From positions 22,501 through 86,500 of the forward strand of contig OX359189.1 of NCBI GenBank assembly GCA_947172415.1: a DNA stretch of 64,000 bases, written 5' to 3'. Shown here one piece after another: positions 24,782-36,361 of the stretch. The DNA is from Chondrosia reniformis (taxonomy: Eukaryota > Porifera > Demospongiae > Chondrillida > Chondrillidae). Every line of letters begins with the position of its first letter. Position 1 is the first letter of the stretch. Under the pieces are notes generated by a model. It was given only the letters and a program-made list of their open reading frames with translations, did no database searches and was not told the origin of the DNA. Made by a program: the position numbers and the translations under genes.

Positions 24782-27700
24782 TCAGTCTTCGTCCCAGTTG
24801 GGATTGTCCTTTGGTTTGGGGCCTCCTGCAGGCTTGGCCATGATAATCTACAACACAAAAGTGGTGGTCACATTCGTAGCAAACACAATGACACTATACC
24901 CACCTGGTCCACCCTGAGTATAGTACAGGCTGCATTAGTGGCTAGCTTGATCCCCAAGTGCTTGACAGCATACAAGTCCACTATACCTTCTTTGACACTG
25001 TCCAGTACAGGATTCTTTTCATCCTGGGTTAGAAAGGTAACCATAGCAACCACCCAGTACATGGAGCATGCCTAACTCACCAGCACATTTATTCCAGCAT
25101 TGCTGTTTCCTTTCTGGTGTTCTGCTATGAGCAGTGAAGCCACTTTGGAGGCCTGTGGAAGGGAAGCCATACAGTGACCTTGGGGAGGTGGGAGGAATGT
25201 CCAGTTGACATGGACACCTTCACATTAGCGGGTACCACAGGAAGTGGCAGGCAAACAGTATATTGGTCTATGTATACTATCTGACGCTGCACTCTCACTG
25301 ACCTTCATACCAGCATTGCTGGCTAGCACTCGGACAACACTCTCCAAGGCAGTGCTGAACCTCTCTATTGCATACTGCTCTAGACCTGGGCAAGTCTTGT
25401 GGGTAGGGACAGAGTGGATTAATAGCCCAGGGCCACTATGAGTGCAAACCTACTTCAGCATATGCTGTAAGCTGTTTGGCCAATTCCATTTCACAAGCTC
25501 CGCCCCCAGCTACCAGCCGACCATCCTAAGTAGAACAACATAATTGTTTTTGCTAAAATCATTTTCAATGAAAACCAGAAAACCTTACTAATTTTCACAA
25601 CTACATGGCAGGTTTCCATAGCAACCATATAAGTTACCATAGCATACTTTCAAGTACTATGAAAATTTGTTTTCAACTATTTCTAACATATATACTATTG
25701 ACAGGATGGTAGTGTTGGGAGGATGGTAGCGTTGGGAGGATGGTAGTGTTGGGAGGATGGTAGTGTTGGGAGGATGGTAGCGTTGGGAGGATGGTAGTGT
25801 TGGGAGGATGGTAGTGTTGGGAGGATGGTAGTGTTGGGAGGATGGTAGCGTTGGGAGGATGGTAGTGTTGGGAGGATGGTAGTGTTGGGAGGATGGTAGT
25901 GTTGGGAGGATGGTAGCATTGGGAGGATGGTAGCGTTGGGAGGATGGTAGTGTTGGGAGGATGGTAGTGTTGGGAGGATGGTAGCGTTGGGAGGATGGTA
26001 GCGTTGGGAGGATGGTAGCATTGGGAGGATGGTAGTGTTGGGAGGATGGTAGTGTTGGGAGGATGGTAGTGTTGGGAGGATGGTAGTGTTGGGAGGATGG
26101 TAGTGTTGGGAGGATGGTAGTGTTGGGAGGATGGTAGTGTTGGGAGGATGGTAGTGTTGGGAGGATGGTAGTGTTGAGAAGATAGTTCAACTTCACTGTT
26201 CATGGACTGAAGTGAAACAATCAACTATCCTCTTGGTGAAGTTGAATTCTATCATGTCTGGTGACTTCAAGACAATCTCTCTCTAGTGGTGTTGAATTCT
26301 ATCATGTCTGGTGACTTCAAGACAATCTCTCTCTAGTGGTGTTGAATTCTTAAAAGAAGTTTTAAAAGTTTGTATGACCTAGTCAACACACCAAGGTACA
26401 TCCTGGTTGCCATGACAACAGTGTAGGAGTTGCTTATTTATAAGGTATGATATATTTATGGTAACTTCCACTTTAACCCTTATGGGGGTGGAAGGAATTT
26501 GTACAGGAAGTCACACATATATACCAATTGAATACAACTGATTCCACACATAACCTCTCATTTACAAGAGACATGGTTACTATAGCAACAAGCCTTGGCA
26601 GAAACAGTGAAAACTTAAGAAATTGATATTATATACTTTTCTGTTGACCATCCTACATATGTACGTATATTTTCAATTTCAAGTTATTTCTTTGAAGGTT
26701 TAAGTTCTTTAAGTGGCAGTAGGTTAATTTAGCAGTTTACAATATAACATAGCAACTTGCATGGTTACCTTGGCAACAGTTCTATATGTATTCACTCCAT
26801 CATTGATTGCCCTCTCCATTTCATCCATAATGCTGTCAGCAGAGCCTCGGATAACAATGGACGCCATAGAGCTGCCTTCTGAGGCTACATACACAGAGGA
26901 AGTGGGATCTCACAAGAGACCACTGCACCTAACAAGACTACACTACCTCGGTCAAAGACAGTGACAAATGTGTCGCCAATCTCTCTCAACGTGACTTCAT
27001 CGCAATGTCCTAGCTCTTCTGGTGTGGGCAAGGTCTGAGGGAATGAGGTGTTTGGTAGAGGGAATGAGGTGTTTGGTAGAGGGAATGAGGTGCTTGGTAG
27101 AGGGAATGAGGTGCTTGGTAGAGGGAATGAGGTGCTTGGTAGAGGGAATGAGGTGCTTGGTAGAGGGAATGAGGTGTTTGGTAGAGGGAATGAGGTGCTT
27201 GGTAGAGGGAATGAGGTGTTTGGTAGAGGGAATGAGGTGCTTGGTAGAGGGAATGAGGTGCTTGGTAGAGGGAATGAGGTGTTTGGTAGAGGGAATGAGG
27301 TGTTTGGTAGAGGGAATGAGGTGTTTGGTAGAGGGAATGAGGTGCTTGGTAGAGGGAATGAGGTGCTTGGTAGAGGGAATGAGGTGCTTGGTAGAGGGAA
27401 TGAGGTGTTTGGTAGAGGGAATGAGGTGTTTGGTAGAGGGAATGAGGTGTTTGGTAGAGGGAATGAGGTGTTTGGTAGAGGGAAGCATGAATGAGGACTT
27501 AGAACTTAATGCACCATTTTTGGTAAAGGTGTACTTCCGGTGGCTTTGCAAAGTCGACGAACATCAAACTTTGACAGTAGCCTGCAATAAAGAGTGAAAC
27601 CCTTTAATTATACCATCAAGCTGTGGTTGCCACCCACCCAGCCACCCACCTTAGTGCTAGTATCTTGTGCCTGTTGAGATAATGGAGACACATGTCACTG

Positions 27701-29315
27701 AGAGAACCACCACACACAAGCACATTCACACCAGCCTCTGACAAGCCTTTGATGAACTGAAGAATGGACAACACATGTCAGCTTGGGAGAACAGATGCAG
27801 CCAGCCTTACCTCCTCACAAACTGTCTCCTCCCCCTTGTTGAATTGAAGCAGCTCTGAAGCTGATTTGAGCAAGACAGTACCCTACAGGAGAGAGAAGGA
27901 GAGGGAGAGGGAGAAGGGGTTGAGGGAGAGGAGAGGGAGAAGGGAATGAGAGAGAGGAGAGAGAAGGAGAGGGAGAGGGAGAAGGGGTTGAGGGAGAGGA
28001 GAGGGAGAAGGGAATGAGAGAGAGGAGAGAGAGAAGGAGAGGGAGAAGGGGAATGAGGGAAAGGAGAGGGAGAGGAGAGAGGATAGGCCATCAACACAAT
28101 ATTGAACAACAGTGGAATAATTTCTGTTACATTCCTCTGAAAATTGATTATAGACTTACTTTAGTTTCAGTTTTAGCTAAATCAAAATCTCCTGTATACA
28201 CAACTATTTTAGCATTTCTGACATTTGTGACATCTCCTTCAATCTTCCTCAGAAACACAAGACCCTTTTGAACAATTGAGTTATGCACTCCTCCACCCTA
28301 AGAGAGCCGGACACACCCACTGGACACACCCATTTAATGAAATAGATGTAGAAAAACTTACAGCAATCTTTTTTATGAATATGTTATCGACATTGAAACT
28401 CTTTGGGTTTTCAGGGACAATGTTCACTACGAGAGGACACAAGTAAAACGAGACACAAACCAGCATCCTAACTTACAGCAGGCATCCAGTACTAGACTGC
28501 CCAACACGTCTTCCACTCCAAACTGCTTCGTGGCCACTGCAGTAGACACCACGGGCCTCACAGCACTTTCCACTTTTGGATCCTCAACTGTCTGAACCAC
28601 AATGTTCTCTAAAAACTCCAAACACTTCTTGCGAGCCACTTCATAGCCTTCTACAACTTCAGTGGGGGAAAGTCCCTACACCACCACACCATATATGGTA
28701 ACATGTGTTCATGATGATGCGTAGTGACTGACCATTCTGAGCAGCTCGACTGCTTGCTCCAGCAGTGCTCCACCAAATACCATCACAAAGTTTGTTCCAT
28801 CTCCAACCTAACATAGAGATTAGATGGTGAGGGGCGCTTAGAGTTGCGCAATACTCACCTCCTCTTGCATCATCTTGCAACCGAGCACTAGCATCTTTGC
28901 AGCTGGATGCTGTACCTGCAGGGGCGCGGCAGGTAGGCGTGGCTAATGAGGCATCACGTGCACCTTACTTCCAACTCCTGCAGCATCGTAGCGGCGTCCT
29001 TCGTTACAAAGAGCTTGTCCAAGTGGTTAATCACCATTTTGTCCATCCCTTAACACAAGAGACACACTACATGCTACACGTGGTCCGACGGTAGAGCTAT
29101 GGTTTGTGCGTACCATTCGGTCCGTAGGAGGTCCTCGTTATTAAGGAAAGTTCCTTGCAAGCTTCCAAGTTTCGGAATACCGCTTCATCCAGTCCGTGAA
29201 AGTACTAGTCGGACAGCACACACGTATGACGTTTGATACTAAATAATTTTGTTCAACTTACCTTAGCTCCGTCCTTGAGCATAGCGCCCAATCCAGCTTT
29301 AGGTACAGTCGGCAT
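24782..29315 (-). CDS. CCT8: Chaperonin-containing TCP-1 subunit theta
   Basis: Subunit of the cytosolic CCT/TRiC ring that folds actin and tubulin. Starts MPTVPKAGLGAMLKDGAKHF and shows the group II chaperonin signatures SYGPNGMDKMVINHL, FVTKDAATMLQELEVQHPAA and the ATPase loop EEVGDGTNFV. The theta-specific tail contains ATNAACTILRVDQ and MAKPAGGPKP and ends NPNWDED. The coding sequence is broken into many small exons, and the gene is stretched to 4.5 kb by three minisatellites and one 50-bp duplication. Divergent to Headcase with 322 bp between starts. Confidence 0.96.
25702..26175. repeat. Minisatellite, 17-bp unit, CCT8 intron
   Basis: About 28 copies of GGATGGTAGTGTTGGGA with GTAGCG and GTAGCA variants. 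Seventeen is not a multiple of three, so all three minus-strand frames give the same rotated peptide ORF; these are not genes. Confidence 0.95.
26241..26350. repeat. 50-bp tandem duplication, CCT8 intron
   Basis: Two perfect 50-bp copies starting with GTTGAATTCTATCATGTCTG, plus a 10-base start of a third copy. Perfect identity implies a recent event. Confidence 0.9.
27046..27484. repeat. Minisatellite, 21-bp unit, CCT8 intron
   Basis: About 21 copies of a unit such as GTAGAGGGAATGAGGTGCTT, alternating T/C in GGTGYTTG. Open in several frames on both strands, giving spurious ORFs of up to 191 residues. Confidence 0.95.
27893..28085. repeat. Purine-rich repeat, CCT8 intron
   Basis: GAGAGGGAGAAGGGGTTGAG-type purine-only tract with an approximately 60-bp duplication. 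Could adopt a triplex-type structure. Confidence 0.85.
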
Positions 29316-29637
29316 TTTCTCTGCGCGTTCTAGAAGAATACTACACACGTGGTCACTTCCGATCCTCCACCTAACCTCTACCGGAAATGTTCGTCAACCG
29401 AGAAGAAAGGAAGGAACTAAATAGGAGTACGTAATTCACGCGAGCCTGATTGGAATCTTGTGTGCGTGTGCGAGTCAAAGAAATCCATTTCAAGCGAGGA
29501 ACAATCACAGGTAGCTATTCCATAACACATACAATCATTTTCAAGTGTTTTCATATGTGGCGCAACGTTTTAAGCATCTCCTTAGTCCACGTGTTTAACT
29601 GTAGCCTCTCTCGTGCATTCTAGTTCAGTGTCCAGAG
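29316..29637. promoter_or_regulatory. Divergent intergenic region, CCT8 / Headcase
   Basis: 322 bp between start codons. Candidate elements: CACTTCCGATCC (near 29354) and ACCGGAAATG (near 29381), both ETS-like. On the plus strand CACAG/GTAGCTATT (near 29511) and GCATTCTAG (near 29622) could bound a 5'-UTR intron of Headcase. Confidence 0.5.
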
Positions 29638-30933
29638 ATGCCTGTTCTGAAGGCACAGAGTCCCACATCCAGCTCGCACGAGTCCATCGCCGCCACCCAG
29701 CCGCACACAAAGTCTGCCGCCATCGACATTATTCCAAATGGACACGTGCGGAGGCAGAGGCTGTCGACCAGCGAGTGTGCAGCCAGCCCACCCGACCTCT
29801 CGGAATCACCGCTGCCATGTTGCTTCCCCGCTGGATGTAGCCATGCCAACATTGACTCTACTGATCCTCCGGAGGGTGCTGTCCGTCTGGTCTGTAGTAA
29901 CACTGCCTGTCCATACAGCCCCTTCATGCACAGCTCCTGTTTCGCCTCCTTTGAGGAGGAGCTGATGAGCCTCCTAAGGGCACACGGCAGAGCCAAGAGC
30001 TGGAGCGAGAAGCAGCGAAAGCAGAACATGTGGAGCAAGCGAGGCTACGACCTCATCTTCAAGCACTGTGGCTGCCGCTGCAGAAGGGGCATGCTCAAGA
30101 AGGACCAAGATTACGTGCCTCTGAACACTGAGGAAAGAGGGCGGAGACAGAAGAAGAGGAGTGACTCCAAGCACCACCCTCTCCCCAGTCCAGTGTCAAA
30201 ACTGTCCTCTAGTGCCAGCTCCTCCCACCGAGTGCCAAACGGGCTCAACAGACTTGGCGTGCACTCCAGGTCAAGCAGGAACAGTGATTCTGTGTCAAGT
30301 GATGTTGCCATAGCAACAGTGGCACAGCCCTTTAGACACAGAACAGTAGAAGACTACAAAGTGTTTCACGAGACTCTTCCAAAGCACCTCGTCAACTCCT
30401 TTCACATCAAAATGGAGGACGATGGCTATGGTGCGGGGGACGACACTCGGTCCTTTGTGCTCAGCAGTCTTGCGTGCAGTCGGCTGAACAGTGTCCATTG
30501 CGTCCTCTGTGCGGCTGTTATAGAAGTCTACGATCGCTATCCTCTCATTAATGGTACGTTCTACCTCTCCAGAAGGACCAATAACGACACAACCATTGAA
30601 GTGGAGAGCAGGGACGAGGATCCAGTTTATCTCTCTGCTGTCTGCTTACAGTGTCTCAGTGGACGTAACAAGGTGTACTGCCGCTTCTGTGAGAAGCCGT
30701 GGGAAGGAGGCTGCCACCAGATAGGGACCATGTACTACTTTGACCTCTTTGCCACGTTGCCCTGCTGTCCTGTGAGGATGGCGTGTTCCAGCTGCCAACA
30801 GACATTCCCAGACGTACAGAAAATGTCTTTTTCCCAGTATTCCAGTCGACTGGCCTGCCCCAGCTGTCACGTCAATGACTTCCATTTAGCAAAACCGTTG
30901 AACACATATTTGGTAAAGAAACAAGCAAAGTAG
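29638..30933 (+). CDS. HECA: Headcase homologue
   Basis: Single-exon coding sequence of 431 residues. Cys-rich N-terminal Headcase domain: CCFPAGC, VRLVCSNTACPYSPFMHSSCF, then ARSWSEKQR-like RAKSWSEKQRKQNMWSKRGYDL and CGCRCRRGMLKKD. After a basic low-complexity linker, the C-terminal domain has NSFHIKMEDDGYGAGDDTRSF, multiple CxxC pairs (CVLCAA, CLQCLSG, CRFCEKPW) and HQIGTMYYFDLFATLPCC. Headcase regulates growth and differentiation, and in flies interacts with Unkempt and mTOR signalling. The linker is shorter than in human HECA. Confidence 0.93.
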   Translation: MPVLKAQSPTSSSHESIAATQPHTKSAAIDIIPNGHVRRQRLSTSECAASPPDLSESPLPCCFPAGCSHANIDSTDPPEGAVRLVCSNTACPYSPFMHSSCFASFEEELMSLLRAHGRAKSWSEKQRKQNMWSKRGYDLIFKHCGCRCRRGMLKKDQDYVPLNTEERGRRQKKRSDSKHHPLPSPVSKLSSSASSSHRVPNGLNRLGVHSRSSRNSDSVSSDVAIATVAQPFRHRTVEDYKVFHETLPKHLVNSFHIKMEDDGYGAGDDTRSFVLSSLACSRLNSVHCVLCAAVIEVYDRYPLINGTFYLSRRTNNDTTIEVESRDEDPVYLSAVCLQCLSGRNKVYCRFCEKPWEGGCHQIGTMYYFDLFATLPCCPVRMACSSCQQTFPDVQKMSFSQYSSRLACPSCHVNDFHLAKPLNTYLVKKQAK

Positions 30934-31161
30934 TTTGAAGTTACATCAAACAATTTGGAACTTGTACATACTATAACTAGCAAAGAAACAGGTGTTTGTA
31001 GTGGACGTTTTATTTTATTAATTTCAAAGTTGGACGTCAGCTTGTTAATTCCATGCATATTACTTGACACACTAAGACATTGCCCAAGTCGTACACACAC
31101 AAATAATGACTGTACATGCAGATATAAATATAAAGCAATATGTACATTTTTGCAATCAATA

Positions 31162-34100
31162 TTAATACGACACTCGGTCAGTTTCTAACTGAATTTTTCT
31201 ACGATAACTCTCTACTTCCTTCTGTAGCTGATCCCTTTCCTTGTATAAGCGATCCTGTAATCATGGTAATGTAGTGGTCACAAGACAGTCACATGACCAA
31301 AACCTGCTACCTTACATGTTTATCACACAAAGCTTGATAAGTCTCCAACCGAATCTTCTGCTCCTCGTTTGCAGTCTTTTGATGCTCCAATTCACTCTTC
31401 AGCTCAGACCTGAAAGAGACCAGGAGAGGGAACAGTGAGAGTGTACCACCTGGTAGGGGAGGGAACAGTGAGAGTGCACCACCTGGTAGGGGAGGGGACG
31501 GTGAGAGTGCACCACCTGGTAGGGGAGGGGAAGGTGAGAGTGCACCACCTGGTAGGGGAGGGGACGGTGAGAGTGTACCACCTGGTAGGGGAGGGGAAGG
31601 TGAGAGTGCACCACCTGGTAGGGGAGGGGACGGTGAGAGTGTACCACCTGGTAGGGGAGGGGACGGTGAGAGTGTACCACCTGGTAGGGGAGGGGAAGGT
31701 GAGAGTGTACCACCTGGTAGGGGAGGGGACGGTGAGAGTGTACCACCTGGTAGGGGAGGGGACGGTGAGAGTGTACCACCTGGTAGGGGAGGGGAAGGTG
31801 AGAGTGCACCACCTGGTAGGGGAGGGGACGGTGAGAGTGCACCACCTGGTAGGGGAGGGGACGGTGAGAGTGCACCACCTGGTAGGGGAGGGGACGGTGA
31901 GAGTGCACCACCTGGTAGGGGAGGGGACGGTGAGAGTGCACCACCTGGTAGGGGAGGGGACGGTGAGAGTGCACCACCTGGTAGGGGAGGGGAAGGTGAG
32001 AGTGCACCACCTGGTAGGGGAGGGGAAGGTGAGAGTGCACCACCTGGTAGGGGAGGGGACGGTGAGAGTGCACCACCTGGTAGGGGAGGGGACGGTGAGA
32101 GTGCACCACCTGGTAGGGGAGGGGACGGTGAGAGTGCACCACCTGGTAGGGGAGGGGACTCACTGTCTCCTGTCATACGTCTCGTGTTCACTAAGGATTG
32201 CCAGGTACTGCTTCAAGAGCTGTTAGTACAAAAGTGAAATAACTTGGTCAATGTTGCCCACAGCCAGCACCTTCACTCACAACAAACCTTTCCATATTCC
32301 TCATGCTTAGCTTGACTCTCTGGATTACTGGCTGGTACAATTGGCTGCCACCTGTCGTCCGTTAGCCCTTCCACCGCATACCTGGAGCCTTTTGCAGCCT
32401 TTTCAACTCTCACTGCACGTGCCAAATACATCTCAGCTAAAAGCAGCCATACATACACTCACACACATACACTCTCACATACACTCACACACATACACTC
32501 GCACATACACTCTCACATACACACTCTCATGTCACCTTTCTGTGTGGCCAGTTGACTCTCCTTTGACACTTGTCTCCTAATGTCTTCAAACAAGTTCTTT
32601 ACCAGGTGCTGTGATCGTAGCTCCGCCTCCCTCCTCTGGGTCCACTCTTCATCATCCTCATAGACAGATGTCTGACTGTCTATTTGAGGCTTGCTGTACC
32701 AGTAGGGCGTTCCCTGAGTGAAGTAGCTCACTGTGTTGGACAGATCAGCTGGGTTCACCCAGACGGGAGGAGAGTACAGAATAGGGCCTTGAATGGAGTA
32801 AGAGCTTGCAAGGGTGGAAGGTGCTGCTTGGGGAACTGGAGACTTGACAGAGAGTGGCGGAGGTAAGTCTCTACCATCATCGTCCTCCATCTCTGTGGCT
32901 TCTGTAGAGACTGCATTGCCCTGAGATATTTTACTGGGCTTTGATGGATCAGTTACAGGTTGAGATGGATCAGTTACAGGTTGAGATGGATCAGTTACAG
33001 GTTGAGATGGATCAGTTACAGGTTGAGATGGATCAGTTACAGGTTGAGATGGATCCGTTACAGGTTGAGATGGATCAGTTACAGGTTGAGATGGATCCGT
33101 TACAGGTTGAGATGGATCAGCTACAGGTTGAGATGGATCAGCTACAGGTTGAGATGGATCAGTTACAGGTTGAGATGGATCAGTTACAGGTTGAGGAGGA
33201 TCAGTTACAGGTTGAGGAGGATCAGTTACAGGTTGAGATGGATCAGTTACAGGTGTGGATGGATCTGTTACAGGTGTGGATGGATCCGTTACAGGTTTAG
33301 ATGGATCTGTTACAGGTTTGGATGGATCCGTTACAGGTGTGGATGGATCCGTTACAGGTTTAGATGGATCTGTTACAGGTTTGGATGGATCCGTTACAGG
33401 TTTAGATGGATCCGTTACAGGTTTAGATGGATCCGTTACAGGTTTCGATGGACCAGATCCTGGTTGGGAGGAAGGTCCTTGAGCGTTATCCATACTGCTA
33501 TTCTGGGATGAGCCCCTCTGGTCCTCAGTGGAGAGATCTACATGTTGCAGTGAATGGTGAATATCAATGCAAATCATGTGAATGTGGACGGCGTACCTTT
33601 GACTCGTTCAACCATTTCAAGGAGATCCAAACTGCTTTCTGGATTTGAGCCGTCATCAGCTTTAGGTCTCTTTGGCTTCTTTCGAGCAAGAAACTTCTTG
33701 TTACTCAGCACTTTAGCTAAGGACACAAAAGGGTTAGCAGTGATGGACACAGAGCTGTGGTGGTATGACATAAGGGAGCCTACACGGATCAAAGGGCTTG
33801 TACTCTCCATTTCTGTTGAGCCTTTCCAGGGGAGTGCATGGAGCAAAGAATTTCTCTATTGCCTCAAGTTTGTGAAGAATGTCAGAAGAGTTGGGTCTAT
33901 CTACCGGCTGATCACACCAGCCACTGCAGAAAAGGGAGGGGTTAAGTTAGAGGGGTGGAGTTCAGGGAGAGGGGGTGGAGTTCAGGGAGAGGGAGTGGAG
34001 TTCAGGGAGAGGGGGTGGAGTTCAGGGAGAGGGGGTGGAGTTCAGGGAGAGGGGATGGAGTTCAGGCAGAGGGAGTGGAGTTCAGGCAGAGGGGGTGGAG

Positions 34101-36341
34101 TTCAGGGAGAGGGGGTGGAGTTCAGGGAAAGGGGGTTGAGTTCAGGGAGAGGGGGTGGAGTTCAGGCAGAGGGGGTGATGTCCAGGAAGAGGGGGTGGAG
34201 TTCAGGGAAAGGGGGTGGAGTTCAGGGAGAGGGGGTGGAGTTCAGGCAGAGGGGGTGGAGTTCAGGCAGAGGGAGTGGAGTTCAGGCAGAGGGAGTGATG
34301 TCCAGGAAGAGGGGGTGATGTCCAGGAAGAGGGGGTGGAGTTCAGGGAAAGGGGGTGGAGTTCAGGGAAAGGGGGTGGATTCCAGGGAGAGGGGGTGGAG
34401 TTCGGGGAGAGGGGTGGAGTTTGGGGAGAGGGCCGTGGAGGGGGAGGATGAAAACTGAGGAGTTATATATACATATGATCACAGTACTAGTGTCTCACCT
34501 ATTTATAAGTTTTTCAAAGAAAGGGTGAATTCCTTTAATTTTAGGTGGGCGTGCCCCTTGTTTAGCCATTGCATAATAAATCATTTCCCATGGCATCCTT
34601 TGTCCAAACTTTATGTTTGGTGGCTTTCGAGCAATCATCTCCCAAAGAACAATGCTAAAGCTGAAGACGTCACATTTCTCTGTGTATGCTTCACCTGCAG
34701 GAACACAACAAGATGGTCGCTATGGAGACCCAACCACTAAAAGACTACCTCTCAGCACTTCAGGAGCCATGTAGCGAATAGTTCCTACGTTCTTGGTCAT
34801 TTCCATGGTCTGGCTGATGTCGCGAGCCGTGCCAAAGTCACAGAGCTTCAAACACTGCCCGTCTCCAAAAAGCAGCATACTGCAAGGGACAGTCGGGGAG
34901 GATATAAACATGAAGTGCAGCAGATCAAGAAGAACAGCATATACAGGAAGCTAGTCCCTATGGGCAGCAAGTCCCTACGGGAAGCTAGTCCCTACGGGCA
35001 GCTAGTCCCTAAGGGCAGCTAGTCCCTACAGGCAGCTAACCCCTACAGGCAGCTAGCCCCTACAGGCAGCTAGCCCCCACAGGAAGCTAGTCCCTACAGG
35101 CAGCTAGCCCCTACAGGAAGCTAGTCCCTACAGGCAGCTAGCCCCTACAGGCAGCTAGCCCCTACAGGAAGCTAGTCCCTACAGGCAGCTAGCCCTACAG
35201 GCAGCTAGCCCCTACAGACAGCTAACCCCTACAGGCAGCTAGCCCCTACAGGCAGCTAACCCCTACAGGCAGCTAACCCCTATAGGAAGCTAGTCCCTAC
35301 AGGCAGCTAGCCCCTACAGGCAGCTAACCCCTACAGGCAGCTAACCCCTACAGGCAGCTAGCCCCTACAGGCAGCTAACCCCTACAGGAAGCTAGTCCCT
35401 ACAGGCAGCTAGCCCCTACAGGCAGCTAGCCCCTACAGGCAGCTAACCCCTATAGGAAGCTAGTCCCTACAGGCAGCTAACCCCTACAGGCAGCTAACCC
35501 CTACAGGCAGATAGCCCCTACAGGCAGCTAACCCCTACAGGCAGATAGCCCCTACAGGAAGCTAGTCCCTACAGGCAGCTAACCCCTACAGGCAGCTAGC
35601 TTTTGGGACAATTTAATGGAAACTGAATTCATTGTATTGGTCAGTGTGAGGCACAATTCAAAGAATAGCTCGTGTTGTCCTACTTTGTGGATTTAATGTC
35701 TCTGTGGATGATCTTGGCCCGATGCATGTACTGGAGCCCCTTCGCCACCTGAAGTGCCCACCAGTAGACGTGGTGGGCAGTGTACCGGTACTGGTGGTTG
35801 GCATAGTGCAGCACTTTGGCCAACGAATTGTGGGCATACTCCATTACTATGTAGGAGCCAATCTAAGGAAGAGAGGTTACCATGGTGATGTATCTATGGT
35901 AACCAGATGGTATGGTAAGACTTACCTGGCTTGTTGGATTTGCTCCATAAAGTTGAACAATATTTGGATGAGATAGTTTATTCAAATTTCTAAACTACAA
36001 AATGAAGTGACTTTATTGAAAGGGTCAATAGACATTGGTGAGAAGAAACAGCTTTTCTATAAATCTACCTCATCTTTAAAAGAGTACTTTTCTTCGGCAG
36101 AGAAGGTCTTTACAGCGACTGGATGACTTTTCCAAAGAGCTCTTCTAACGCTCCCAAAACCGCCTCCCTCCTTAAACTGTAGGGAAGATCAGAAAGCGAT
36201 TACACTTGAAGAGAAGCGACTTTTACCGTCATAACGACTTACTAAATCTCCTTCAACAAACTTCAACTCATTAAGACTGATCTTACTATAAGCAATTTGC
36301 TCTTTCTTCTTTTTGGCTACCTTTGTCTTCGCGTTACTCAT
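31162..36341 (-). CDS. MAP3K7: TAK1-like MAP3 kinase
   Basis: Stress/immune MAP3K. N-terminal kinase domain split over small exons: glycine loop GGGFGSV, lysine in HPVAVKTF, NKLSHPNIVQLYGA, YIVMEYA, IIHRDIK, LCDFGTARDI, GTIRYMAPEVLRG and EKCDVFSFSIVLWEM. A central disordered exon (about 32537-33535) contains a DPSQPVT heptapeptide array. The C terminus (RWQPIVPASNPES, then QAKHEEYGK, then a long coiled coil ending QLETDRVSY) aligns with the TAB2/3-binding coiled coil of TAK1. Three introns are inflated by minisatellites. A five-codon upstream ORF (ATG at 36357) ends one base before the start ATG at 36341. Confidence is higher for TAK1-like than for strict orthology. Confidence 0.84.
31436..32160. 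repeat. Minisatellite, 33-bp unit, MAP3K7 intron
   Basis: About 22 units. On the gene (minus) strand each unit holds a polypyrimidine tract and CAG (CCCCTCCCCTACCAG) followed by GTGGTG, an excellent 3' splice-site match. The real intron ends just outside: donor GTGAGTCC near 32165 and acceptor CTCTTTCAG near 31411. Thirty-three is a multiple of three and the unit lacks stops, giving 250-290-residue spurious ORFs in three frames. Confidence 0.93.
32941..33460 (-). repeat. Coding minisatellite, 21-bp unit, MAP3K7 linker
   Basis: About 24 units encoding the heptapeptide DPSQPVT with K/T/Q and A variants, in frame with flanking unique sequence on both sides (SSQPGSG upstream; KISQGNAVSTEA downstream). 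Predicted disordered Pro/Asp/Thr-rich linker between kinase domain and C-terminal coiled coil. Confidence 0.85.
33950..34440. repeat. Minisatellite, 20-bp unit, MAP3K7 intron
   Basis: About 24 copies of GGAGTTCAGGGAGAGGGGGT with GCAGAG, GAAAGG and GATGTCC variants. Intronic, between kinase-domain exons. Confidence 0.92.
34950..35600. repeat. Minisatellite, 17-bp unit, MAP3K7 intron
   Basis: About 38 copies of CCCTACAGGCAGCTAGC with GGAAGC and CTAACC variants, between the HRDIK exon and the DFG exon. Confidence 0.93.
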
Positions 36342-36361
36342 CTTAGCCCGACGCCATTTAA
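36342..36361. promoter_or_regulatory. Bidirectional core, MAP3K7 / WDCP
   Basis: 20 bp separate the two main start codons. The centre is a palindrome, GCCATTTAAATGGGC (36354-36368), that supplies the WDCP ATG on the plus strand and an upstream ATG of MAP3K7 on the minus strand. Transcription start sites are not visible from sequence. Confidence 0.5.

Noticed and set aside
25657-26224. Three overlapping minus ORFs of 108-183 residues
   Set aside because: All frames encode the same rotated 17-bp repeat, the signature of a tandem array and not of coding sequence.
27022-27597. Long plus- and minus-strand ORFs (up to 191 residues) of a repeated heptapeptide
   Set aside because: They arise from a stop-free 21-bp minisatellite inside a CCT8 intron, open in several frames on both strands.
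31307-32226. ORFs of 254-294 residues rich in proline or valine-glycine repeats
   Set aside because: They come from the 33-bp array in a MAP3K7 intron; a proper donor and acceptor flank the array. Partial inclusion remains possible and is raised as a finding.
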